Below are positions 1-5,700 of a stretch of 5,700 nt of DNA, piece after piece. Each line of letters begins with the position of its first letter. Position 1 is the first letter of the stretch. A program made the translations under genes and the position numbers. The notes below the pieces were generated by a model. It was not told the DNA's origin. It did not search any database and saw only the letters and a program-made list of their open reading frames with translations. The DNA lies in contig JAIUYC010000333.1 of the NCBI GenBank assembly GCA_020216575.1, forward strand, positions 1 to 5,700, in the 5' to 3' direction. The stretch is from Coleofasciculus sp. S288. Lineage in GTDB: Bacteria > Cyanobacteriota > Cyanobacteriia > Cyanobacteriales > Coleofasciculaceae.

Positions 1-1835
1 AATTCGGTCAAGAATGAAAAGCCGTGTTTGTATTCAAACATCGCATCGTTAAACAATTTCGTGCTGATAATTTCACTTAAATCGCAACTAATAATTTTCT
101 GAAACCCAACAGCTAAAATTGCCTTGATCGCTTCGCTCATCCGAACCATTTTGCAAACGTAAATCTTATTAGATTCTTCAAGTTCCTGCTGCTGTTGCTT
201 CGACAGAGGAAGCTCATTGACAAAAGGCCCCTTGACATAGAGACGCCCCCCTGGACAAAGCACCCGGTAAGCTTCGGCAAAGAGCCGTTGGAGGTCGTAA
301 GAGTACACAATAGATTCAAAGAAAACTACAACGTCAAAGCTCTCATTGGAAAAGGGGAGTTCGTGAAAGTCGCCAATGTGAACTCGAATCTGATCACTCA
401 GTCCAGCTTGTTTTACCAGCTCCCTAGCTGTACTGACTTGAACCGGAGACAGATTGATACCATCGATCCTGACTGATGAAATAGTCTGGGCAATGTCAAT
501 ACTCGGACCACAAACACCACAGCCAGCATCTAAAATGCGATCGCCTGATTGGATACCTGATCGAGCAGCACAGTCAAGATTGCTGCTACGATAGGGATTA
601 CCTTCAGCATCCGTTACGAATAGACTGGTCTGATAAGTTGTCCCGACATACTTGAGAATTAGTGGGTTCATGCGATCGTAGTAACTACGAACTTGCTCTA
701 GATATTGAGCAGGAGTTACTTGTGTACTCTTGCTAGCAGCCAAATCAGTCTGATTGGAGTCCTCTGTTCTTTGCTGCTCTTCAATAGCCAAAGTACTTGC
801 ATCCAACCAATCATGACCAAATGCCAAATATGCCTTAGCTAACAAGGGTCTACCCGGTTGATAAACAATTTTGATCTCGTGGATTGTTCTCCAGAAAACG
901 CTGAACGCCTTAGATCCAAAGACAAGATCTCCCCAGATTAGATTGCTAGGCCATACTTCTGGATAATCGGCTTTCTGTGAAAGTCCGGGCCAAGCGAGGA
1001 GAGCATTTTGCTTACTTGGGGTACATAGCCCCCTGGTAACAAGATAGTCTAACAATAATTCCCAACTTGGATCGGATCGGGGTTGTTTTTCTAAATGGCA
1101 TTCCAGTCCGATTTTGGGGTGGATAGTATCACTAACATCAAAGGAAAGAACCAGAGAACTCACAAACTTAGATAGGGACAAAACCAAGGGAGAGAGCGTG
1201 TCAGTTAGTTCACTCCAGCCAATTCTTACTAGATAGTCTGGTACCTGCTGCGGGGCAATTCCCGTTACGAGCAACCTCAGAGCTTGGATTGGACGAGATA
1301 GCATCACGCCGAAACTCGCAATCCTTGCACCATCAGGTAGGGAATTAGTACAAAGCTGGAGATTTGACTCAAGGGTCGAAGACTGTGGATAGCCGGTTAG
1401 CCTAAGATACACATCGGTTACTAGTTTAATCAGCCCTTGAGCTTCATTGGCAGTTTCGGCATTCAGGTCTAAGAGAATAGAGGGGATTTTAACGTCCGAT
1501 GACTGCTCCGCCAAATCGAATTCTAGACCGAGATTTTTCACTCCTTGGTGTAGAAAAGAAGATGGTTGGAGCCACTCTTGGTAAAATTCCCTAAAGGCTT
1601 GCCAAACGGGATAGGTTAAGAGGCTTTCTGGCAGGCTTAAAGTGTAACGAGAGAGTTGAACTAAAAAGTCTACTCTGGACTGCTCGGCATCCAAATGACA
1701 TTCAAACCCAGCAAGGGAGCAGGAGGGTATGGTTTGCGCTAAAGATTGAATGTGGAATAAGGCTTCAGGCGTAACTAAGTCGGGGTGAAGGTAGGGAGTA
1801 ACTACTTTCAGGTAATCTGCCAGTGAGCCTTTCAT
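1..1835 (-). CDS. Didomain protein: unrecognised N-terminal region fused to a SAM-dependent methyltransferase (3' end outside window)
   Basis: The reading frame is open from an ATG at 1835 to the window edge, giving 611 codons without a stop. Residues 1 to about 370 match no family I can name. They contain W- and Y-rich stretches, two similar patches (GFECHLD at 43-49, GLECHLE at 243-249) and a conserved-looking IKIVYQPGRP at 321-330. A polar linker (about 350-373) leads to a class I methyltransferase: YYDRMNPL at 385-392, motif I ILDAGCGVCGP at 434-444, INLSPVQ at 460-466, GDFHELPF at 488-495, FDVVVFFES at 500-508 and YRVLCPGGRLYVKGPF at 523-538. This domain should transfer a methyl group from S-adenosylmethionine; the substrate is unknown. 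A GGAGG lies 16 bases before the ATG across a T-rich spacer, which is longer than usual, but no better start is visible. The gene follows the Nif11-like precursor by 57 bases on the same strand, so I infer co-transcription and a role in modifying that peptide. The C-terminus is not seen. Confidence 0.88.
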   Translation of the reverse strand, partial: MKGSLADYLKVVTPYLHPDLVTPEALFHIQSLAQTIPSCSLAGFECHLDAEQSRVDFLVQLSRYTLSLPESLLTYPVWQAFREFYQEWLQPSSFLHQGVKNLGLEFDLAEQSSDVKIPSILLDLNAETANEAQGLIKLVTDVYLRLTGYPQSSTLESNLQLCTNSLPDGARIASFGVMLSRPIQALRLLVTGIAPQQVPDYLVRIGWSELTDTLSPLVLSLSKFVSSLVLSFDVSDTIHPKIGLECHLEKQPRSDPSWELLLDYLVTRGLCTPSKQNALLAWPGLSQKADYPEVWPSNLIWGDLVFGSKAFSVFWRTIHEIKIVYQPGRPLLAKAYLAFGHDWLDASTLAIEEQQRTEDSNQTDLAASKSTQVTPAQYLEQVRSYYDRMNPLILKYVGTTYQTSLFVTDAEGNPYRSSNLDCAARSGIQSGDRILDAGCGVCGPSIDIAQTISSVRIDGINLSPVQVSTARELVKQAGLSDQIRVHIGDFHELPFSNESFDVVVFFESIVYSYDLQRLFAEAYRVLCPGGRLYVKGPFVNELPLSKQQQQELEESNKIYVCKMVRMSEAIKAILAVGFQKIISCDLSEIISTKLFNDAMFEYKHGFSFLTE

Positions 1836-1892
1836 AAAAAAAATTTAGTAACCTCCGCAGGTTTCAATATCCGAGAAATTACTTTGACCTAA

Positions 1893-2171
1893 TCAATCAT
1901 CTGACCAGGGAAACCCTTCTGGTCTGCACTTAAATTGAGCAATAGCACTGTCAACCGTCGGCGGAGCGACTTTAGGACTCTCCGCGTATTTTTGTATTGC
2001 TGCCTCCACGTCCTCAGCCGTGAAATTGAAACCACTTTCAGTCCCTAACTCAACTAGCAATTGTATAAAGCTTTCCTTGTCACTAGTTTGTTTCAGTCGA
2101 TCTTGCAAAGTTGTGTACTTCAGGTACAGATTTTGAAACTGTTCAAACTGCGAACAACCTTCTTCGGACAT
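1893..2171 (-). CDS. Nif11-like leader peptide family protein, probable RiPP precursor
   Basis: This is a 92-aa acidic small protein. Residues 1 to about 60 fit the Nif11 domain pattern: MSEE start, helical segment with LQDRLKQTSDKESF (22-35), then ESGFNFTAEDVEAAIQ (45-60), the usual 'aGf.ft.eel..a' end of the domain. The remaining tail is YAESPKVAPP followed by TVDSAIAQFK and CRPEGFPWSDD, with one Cys (82), one Trp (89) and three residues of Asp or Ser at the very end. In this family the Nif11 part acts as the leader recognised by modifying enzymes and the tail is the core. The common Gly-Gly or Gly-Ala cleavage site is absent, so processing is uncertain. I chose the ATG at 2171 because GGGAG (2182-2178) sits 6 bases upstream. 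A TTG two codons earlier (2177) directly abuts that site and is less likely. The methyltransferase-fusion gene follows 57 bases downstream. It could instead be a non-precursor Nif11 protein. Confidence 0.85.
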   Translation of the reverse strand: MSEEGCSQFEQFQNLYLKYTTLQDRLKQTSDKESFIQLLVELGTESGFNFTAEDVEAAIQKYAESPKVAPPTVDSAIAQFKCRPEGFPWSDD

Positions 2172-2194
2172 GAGCAACTCCCTAATCTATTACT

Positions 2195-2280
2195 CAAGCA
2201 TAATGATATAACACAAGTTAATACGTTTAGCAAGTATTTTTTGGGTTAATAGTAAATTTGCAAAGATATCATTATACTTG
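2195..2280. repeat. Inverted repeat in the divergent intergenic region (possible operator)
   Basis: CAAGCATAATGATAT at 2195-2209 is matched by ATATCATTATACTTG at 2266-2280, an inverted repeat of 15 bases with one mismatch and a 56-base spacer. It lies between the divergent precursor and cytochrome genes. The right arm read on the minus strand contains a consensus TATAAT (2276-2271), so the arms may be two regulator sites, duplicated promoter elements, or a long-loop hairpin. The rest of the 234-base gap (2172-2405) is AT-rich and shows no further gene. Confidence 0.6.
2205..2233 (-). promoter_or_regulatory. Possible sigma-70-type promoter for the Nif11-like precursor
   Basis: On the minus strand TTGCTA (2233-2228) and TATATC (2210-2205) are separated by 17 bases. 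Transcription would start near 2197, giving a leader of about 26 bases that contains the GGGAG ribosome site of the precursor. The -10 element overlaps one arm of the inverted repeat. The match is by eye in AT-rich DNA, where such matches are common. Confidence 0.35.
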
Positions 2281-2405
2281 GGAGCGCTTTCTAATAGAAT
2301 AGCTGAAGTGCAAACAGAATAGTCCTCTTAAAATTTGAGTTTTTCCTTTACCGAAATAACACAAAGATTTATCCTGATTACAACATTTACTCCAAGTTCT
2401 ATTGC

Positions 2406-3689
2406 ATGAGAAGCGTTACTAAAGTTATAGTTTTTTTTTTGGCAATTCTCGGAATCCTTGCCATTACGGAGTTTCCCGCTTGGGCAACTCCCATTCCAGG
2501 ACTCAGGAACTCTCCTTCTATTGCAGAGCCTAATTCAATTCAGAGGGATTTAGCTCCTGATTATTATTTCTATATGGCCGCATGGGAGAAGTTCGGGGAA
2601 ATCAATCGAAAGTCTGACTGCCAAAACAGTATTGCAGGAAAGATAACAAACAATGCAGTGTGGGAAATCTGGGCTGATGATGCATTAACATTTCCTGATG
2701 ACCCCGATCCCCAAAACCCTCCCCAATGGACAAGTACAGAATCCCTTCCAAAAAAGCTGGAGTTGCGTAGCAAGGTTGAGAGAGTCCGCCTTGATAGGCA
2801 ATTTTCCTCTTCCTTAAGAACAACAATCACAGTCGGTGGAACCGAAGAGATTCGTAGGGACAAAAGAGCATTTGACTATATTATTAACAATCATCTTTGG
2901 TACACACAGGGTCTAGAAGCTGCCTTTAACAAAGAGATGGCGATTAGTTTTCCTTTTGGGTCAATCGAAGTAAAAGCAAACTGGACACCAATAAAACCGG
3001 AGCAAAAATCGGATTACCATTGGAATTACGATAGGAACGGCAATCTCTATGGCTTGGTTGCCCTGCATATCATGCACAAGGGACTTTCCAACTGGCTCTG
3101 GGCAACTTGGGAGTGGAAGGGTAACAAGGGTCGATGTGACTACATCGGTTGCCATGATTCCTATGGTATGAATCCGCCAGATGTGCAACCCAACCCAAAC
3201 ATTGGTCAAATGTATCCAGCGGGAGAGTTAACTCCGGAGGTAATAAAACTTTTAGAAGAAAAAGGATTGGAAGGCGAGTGGCTTCAGGAATGGAAGAACT
3301 ATCGTCTCAAGGGAACGCAGAACGGACATTTCAGCGATTCGGTCGGTCAACCCACTCTGCTAGGTAACTCAATTATCGAAGAAGGTTTTGTGCCTTCATC
3401 ATCCTGCATCACCTGTCATGCCAGGGCAGCCATCAATTCTAAAGGGATGAACGCCTTTCCTCGTGCTGGGTTCAAACCACCAATTCCTGGGGAACCCTTT
3501 CCCAATCTGCAAAGTAGCTATAACGGTTCGCCCGACCCCGACTGGTACTATCACTTTACTTCGATTTCTGATCCTTCCAAGCCAAGTAAAATCCTTGAGA
3601 ACTTACAGATGGATTTCGTTTGGTCAATACCAGTTAAGGCAAAACCCTGTAACAAAGGAGACTGTACAGCAAAACCAGCGTCATTGTAA
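2406..3689 (+). CDS. Exported c-type cytochrome-like protein
   Basis: This 427-aa protein starts with a classical signal peptide: MRSVTK, a hydrophobic core at 7-20, and a likely signal peptidase I site after AWA (residue 27). The mature part should act in the periplasm or thylakoid lumen. CITCH at 334-338, followed by ARAA, is a canonical CXXCH site for covalent heme c, so an electron-transfer or redox role is likely; the partner is unknown. A CX4CH motif (CDYIGCH, 244-250) may be a second, atypical heme site. Further Cys are at 72, 415 and 420. The region around GLVALHIMHKGLSNWLWATW (216-235) and the stretch GQPTLLGNSIIEEGFV before the heme site resemble a large, poorly characterised family of bacterial cytochrome-like proteins rather than small class I cytochromes c. 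No good ribosome site precedes the ATG, but the signal peptide supports this start. It is transcribed away from the peptide locus and has no plus-strand partner in the window. Confidence 0.85.
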   Translation: MRSVTKVIVFFLAILGILAITEFPAWATPIPGLRNSPSIAEPNSIQRDLAPDYYFYMAAWEKFGEINRKSDCQNSIAGKITNNAVWEIWADDALTFPDDPDPQNPPQWTSTESLPKKLELRSKVERVRLDRQFSSSLRTTITVGGTEEIRRDKRAFDYIINNHLWYTQGLEAAFNKEMAISFPFGSIEVKANWTPIKPEQKSDYHWNYDRNGNLYGLVALHIMHKGLSNWLWATWEWKGNKGRCDYIGCHDSYGMNPPDVQPNPNIGQMYPAGELTPEVIKLLEEKGLEGEWLQEWKNYRLKGTQNGHFSDSVGQPTLLGNSIIEEGFVPSSSCITCHARAAINSKGMNAFPRAGFKPPIPGEPFPNLQSSYNGSPDPDWYYHFTSISDPSKPSKILENLQMDFVWSIPVKAKPCNKGDCTAKPASL

Positions 3690-3731
3690 CGAGTTGAAGG
3701 AACAGAAGCCCTAGAATGGCAAACGGGTGAA

Positions 3732-3776
3732 CGAGGTAGAACAGATGTACTCTTACAGAACTCTGTTTCCACCTCG
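3732..3776. terminator. Imperfect hairpin between convergent genes, possible terminator
   Basis: CGAGGTAGAACAGA (3732-3745) can pair with TCTGTTTCCACCTCG (3762-3776), with a bulge or mismatch in the middle and a 16-base loop. It lies in the 128-base gap between the ends of the cytochrome gene and the DHODH-like gene, where a bidirectional terminator would be expected. No clear T-run follows either arm, so the assignment is weak. Confidence 0.35.
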
Positions 3777-3817
3777 CTTACTTAGAAATCTCCTAGCATT
3801 TGCTGAGGAGGGAAATA

Positions 3818-4834
3818 TTACGGAGCAAACGCTAAGCTTTCAGGCTTATAAGTCTGAATTGCTTTCATGTACTGAGCTCGTTCAAAGGCGCTTTCATCTG
3901 GGCAGTTAATCTGGCTCATGCTGCCCCGCATCTGCATCACCGACTCATACTCGTTTTCTTCCATCCAGTGAACAATTTCTTGTTCAATGTCGCGAAGATG
4001 CCCAATCCCATGACGGAGCAACACGCTGACAATCTCGGTGACATTTGCGCCCACCATGAGCATTTTCAGTACATCCTGTCCTTTATGAATACCGCTCGTT
4101 GCGGCAAAATCAACAGAGAGACGTCCGTACAGGATGGCAATCCAGCGCATGGGCAAGCGCATGGCTTGGGGCGTGCTTAGGAGTACATTTGGCTTCACTT
4201 CCAGCGCTTCTAGATCGACATCAGGCTGGTAGAATCGGTTGAACAACACGAGAGCATTCGCCCCCGCATCGGTCAACTGTTTCGCCATATTCGCCATATT
4301 GCTGAAGAAGGGGCTGAGTTTAATGGCGACGGGAATATTCACCTCTGATTTAACGGCTCTCAGGATATCAATATAGTTCTGCTCGACCTGTTCACCTGTG
4401 ATGTTCATATCCGTGGGGACATAATAGATGTTCAACTCCAGCGCATCAGCTCCTGCTTGTTCGATTTCTTTGGCGTAGTGAGTCCACCCGCCAAGGGTTG
4501 AACCATTGAGGCTAGCAATGATGGGAATATTGACTATCTCCTTCGCCTTGCGGATATGATTTAGATACTCTTCCGAGCCAACGTGAAAGATTTCGGGTTC
4601 GGGGAAATAGGTCAAAGCTTCTGGAAAACTTTCTGTACCGTACTCTAGGTGATGGTGCAACTCTAACCGTTCTTGCCGGAGCTGTTCCTCAAATAGGGAA
4701 TGCAGAACCACTGCTGCTGCACCCGCATCTTCCATGCGCTTGATGTTGTCGATATCTTCTGTAAGGGGGGCTGCTGCGCCAACAATTAACGGCGATCGCA
4801 GCGTCAATCCCATATAGGTAGTCGTTAAATCCAT
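3818..4834 (-). CDS. Dihydroorotate dehydrogenase-like flavoprotein
   Basis: This complete 338-aa protein has the TIM-barrel pattern of FMN-dependent class 1 dihydroorotate dehydrogenases: TTYMGLTLRSPLIVGAA at the N-terminus, IIASLNGS (105-112), IPVAIKLSPF (167-176, with the FMN-contacting Lys172), VLFNRF (196-201), TSGIH (246-250) and GANVTEIVS (262-270). The usual NxSCPN loop with the catalytic Cys is replaced by ELNIYYVPTD (133-142). The protein is therefore unlikely to make orotate in the standard way, and I give no pyrD symbol. It belongs to the 'dihydroorotate dehydrogenase-like' group known in cyanobacteria, which from memory is often found near nifJ (pyruvate:ferredoxin oxidoreductase); nifJ is not in this window. 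The start is supported by AAGGAG 8 bases before the ATG. The real substrate is unknown. A HIP1 site lies inside the 5' end. Confidence 0.9.
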   Translation of the reverse strand: MDLTTTYMGLTLRSPLIVGAAAPLTEDIDNIKRMEDAGAAAVVLHSLFEEQLRQERLELHHHLEYGTESFPEALTYFPEPEIFHVGSEEYLNHIRKAKEIVNIPIIASLNGSTLGGWTHYAKEIEQAGADALELNIYYVPTDMNITGEQVEQNYIDILRAVKSEVNIPVAIKLSPFFSNMANMAKQLTDAGANALVLFNRFYQPDVDLEALEVKPNVLLSTPQAMRLPMRWIAILYGRLSVDFAATSGIHKGQDVLKMLMVGANVTEIVSVLLRHGIGHLRDIEQEIVHWMEENEYESVMQMRGSMSQINCPDESAFERAQYMKAIQTYKPESLAFAP

Positions 4835-4880
4835 TTCCGTTTCTCCTTTTATCAGGTTAAGTTGACTCTTGACAAGCCAG

Positions 4881-5047
4881 TTAAGCGATCGCGATCGGAC
4901 GACTGATTGAACCCGTTGCCCCCTTGATCCGCAGTGGCGTCAACACGTAGGCGAACTCGTAAACCTTCGCCTCCAATAGTTCCGTGAAGTCAAGTCCTTC
5001 TGCTCTTCCAATTCGTGCATGTATTGTTGTACACCTTCTGACCGCAT
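4881..5047 (-). pseudogene. Remnant of a cyclase-family (kynurenine formamidase-like) C-terminus, apparently frameshifted
   Basis: A frame ending with TAA at 4883-4881 encodes LDFTELLEAKVYEFAYV followed by LTPLRIKGATGS and RPIAIA. This resembles the C-terminal strand of cyclase-family hydrolases, where a P-[LI]-[RK]-[IL]-x-G-x-x-G-S/A-P-x-R-A-x-A pattern ends the protein. A different frame starts at an ATG (5047) with a very good AAGGAG site 7 bases upstream, reads MRSEGVQQYMHELEEQK then DL, and runs to a stop at 4942-4940 (35 aa). The two frames join sensibly near 4990, where a one-base loss (TTGGAC to TTGAC) would explain the break. No metal-binding HxGTHxD region is present, so an enzyme cannot be encoded here. 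It ends 46 bases before the DHODH-like start. Alternatives are a real 35-aa peptide or chance coding-like sequence. Confidence 0.45.
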
Positions 5048-5197
5048 CACCTATCTCCTTGGGTGTGGTTCAGCTGAGGACTTACCTTGAACGGCAATGA
5101 ATTACTTTGGCATGCTGAATGAAAGGCCATTGTGGTTTTTAAGGGATTTTTCATACCAAATCCGCTATGATTGCTCCTTTTTTGAACAAACCACAGA
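5048..5197. other. Intergenic stretch with no recognised gene
   Basis: Apart from the AAGGAG site (5060-5055, minus strand) belonging to the remnant frame, I see no coding, RNA or promoter signal that I can support here. The plus-strand frame that starts at 5097 runs through the downstream tandem repeats into the antisense of the radical SAM gene and has no recognisable protein character. Confidence 0.5.
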
Positions 5198-5233
5198 AGC
5201 AGGGGGAGCAGGAGGAGCAGGGGGAGCAGGGGG
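5198..5233. repeat. Nonamer tandem repeat, four copies of AGCAGGGGG
   Basis: Four head-to-tail 9-base units occupy this stretch: AGCAGGGGG, AGCAGGAGG, AGCAGGGGG, AGCAGGGGG. Only the second differs, by one base. The unit is strongly purine-rich on this strand. It lies just beyond the 3' end of the NrdG-like gene and resembles G-rich short tandem repeats seen between cyanobacterial genes. Confidence 0.9.
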
Positions 5234-5243
5234 AGAAATCACT

Positions 5244-5271
5244 CATTACCAATTACCAATGACCAATTACC
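5244..5271. repeat. Heptamer tandem repeat (AATTACC type)
   Basis: Four 7-base units run in tandem: CATTACC, AATTACC, AATGACC, AATTACC. Heptameric short tandemly repeated repetitive (STRR) sequences of this style are well known in intergenic DNA of filamentous cyanobacteria. It starts 10 bases after the nonamer array and ends 9 bases before the stop codon of the NrdG-like gene. Confidence 0.85.
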
Positions 5272-5280
5272 CGTCTTTCA

Positions 5281-5700
5281 TTAACCTTCACTCAACCCCA
5301 TTTGACCTCGAAAGCCTGTAATCAGGCGGCTGCCATCTTTGAAAATGTGAATTTCCATTTGGTCACTCGCCCAGTTCAACTGGTTATTTAACGCTGGATT
5401 AAACACATATACCCGTTGATTTCGGGAAGAAACTAGCGAATCTGGGGAATTAATCGCCAGAGATTCCACATAGGGACCATCTACTAAAATGTCGAGTTGC
5501 TCTAATAAGGCTTGAGAACCGATAGGGGCATTTTGCGATCGCAATTCCTGCAATGTAAATCCGCTAAATGACATGACATTCAGCCCTGCGGCTTTGACTT
5601 TCCTTGCCAGCTCAACCAATGCGGGGGCTTGCCAGAAGGGTTCTCCTCCAGAAAACGTCACACCTTGATTGCGGGGATTGCTGATAATTTTCTCTGCCAG
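5281..5700 (-). CDS. NrdG-like radical SAM activating protein (N-terminus outside window)
   Basis: The frame is open from the right window edge to a TAA at 5283-5281 and encodes the last 139 residues. The SAM-binding motif VTFSGGEPFWQ is at residues 14-24 of the visible part. It is followed by an alternating barrel pattern with LARKVKAAGLNVMSFSGFTLQEL and then LDILVDGPYVESLAI, the DGxF/Y motif typical of activating proteins of anaerobic ribonucleotide reductase. SSRNQRVYVF corresponds to the family's 'GSxNQRxI' stretch. The CxxxCxxC cluster that binds the 4Fe-4S centre would lie upstream and cannot be checked. In the known family this enzyme makes the glycyl radical on NrdD; cyanobacteria also carry related single-cluster radical SAM proteins of unknown target, so NrdD activation is a likely but unproven role. 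The GTG at 5661 is internal to the motif and is not the start. Confidence 0.82.
   Translation of the reverse strand: MAEKIISNPRNQGVTFSGGEPFWQAPALVELARKVKAAGLNVMSFSGFTLQELRSQNAPIGSQALLEQLDILVDGPYVESLAINSPDSLVSSRNQRVYVFNPALNNQLNWASDQMEIHIFKDGSRLITGFRGQMGLSEG

Noticed and set aside
195..476. Plus-strand open frame of 93 aa
   Set aside because: It is antisense to the methyltransferase domain, whose motifs are clear on the minus strand, and has no recognisable protein features.
2172..2177. TTG start two codons upstream of the chosen Nif11 start
   Set aside because: The TTG touches the GGGAG ribosome site with no spacing, whereas the ATG at 2171 has a 6-base spacer.
2061..2249. Plus-strand open frame of 62 aa
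   Set aside because: It overlaps the Nif11-like gene in antisense and runs into the AT-rich divergent region; no ribosome site or family signal was seen.
2570..2863. Minus-strand open frames inside the cytochrome gene, with further ones at 2961-3209 and 3551-3772
   Set aside because: All are antisense to a gene with a signal peptide and heme motif and show no domain character.
3968..4180. Plus-strand open frame of 70 aa
   Set aside because: It is a shadow of the DHODH-like gene.
4850..4876. Promoter for the DHODH-like gene (TTGTCA with a TAAAAG-like -10 on the minus strand)
   Set aside because: The -10 would overlap the AAGGAG ribosome site, so the transcript would lack it.
5198..5271. CRISPR-like array
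   Set aside because: The units are 7 and 9 bases long and contiguous without spacers, so these are simple tandem repeats.
5097..5321. Plus-strand open frame with a Gly-Ala-Gly run
   Set aside because: The glycine-rich stretch is just the translation of the nonamer tandem repeat, and the end is antisense to the NrdG-like gene.

Overview
The window looks like chromosomal DNA of a cyanobacterium, probably a filamentous one. Four perfect HIP1 octamers (GCGATCGC) lie at 537-544, 4792-4799, 4885-4892 and 5535-5542. The non-coding DNA also carries short tandem repeats (AATTACC heptads and AGCAGGGGG nonamers) of the kind common between genes in large cyanobacterial genomes.

Left part (1-2171, minus strand): a small Nif11-like leader-peptide gene (1893-2171, 92 aa) is followed after 57 bases by a long gene (start at 1835, still open at base 1, at least 611 aa). 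The long gene joins an N-terminal region of about 370 residues that I do not recognise to a class I S-adenosylmethionine methyltransferase domain. Nif11-type leaders usually belong to precursors of ribosomally made, modified peptides (RiPPs), so the pair looks like a small and unusual peptide-modification locus. This is the most interesting part of the window. A 234-base AT-rich divergent region (2172-2405) holds a 15-base inverted repeat and a plausible promoter for the precursor.

Middle (2406-3689, plus strand): an exported 427-aa protein with a clear signal peptide and one canonical c-type heme site (CITCH), plus a CX4CH motif that might bind a second heme. It ends facing the next gene, with an imperfect hairpin in the gap.

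Right part (3818-5700, minus strand): a dihydroorotate-dehydrogenase-like flavoprotein that lacks the usual SCPN catalytic motif. Upstream of it is a short, probably frameshifted remnant resembling the C-terminus of a cyclase-family protein, then repeat-rich DNA, then the C-terminal 139 residues of an NrdG-like radical SAM activating protein whose start lies outside the window. The DHODH-like and NrdG-like genes would fit a neighbourhood for anaerobic or fermentative metabolism, but this is an inference. Nothing in the sequence ties the right part functionally to the peptide locus. No tRNA, rRNA, CRISPR array or insertion sequence was seen.
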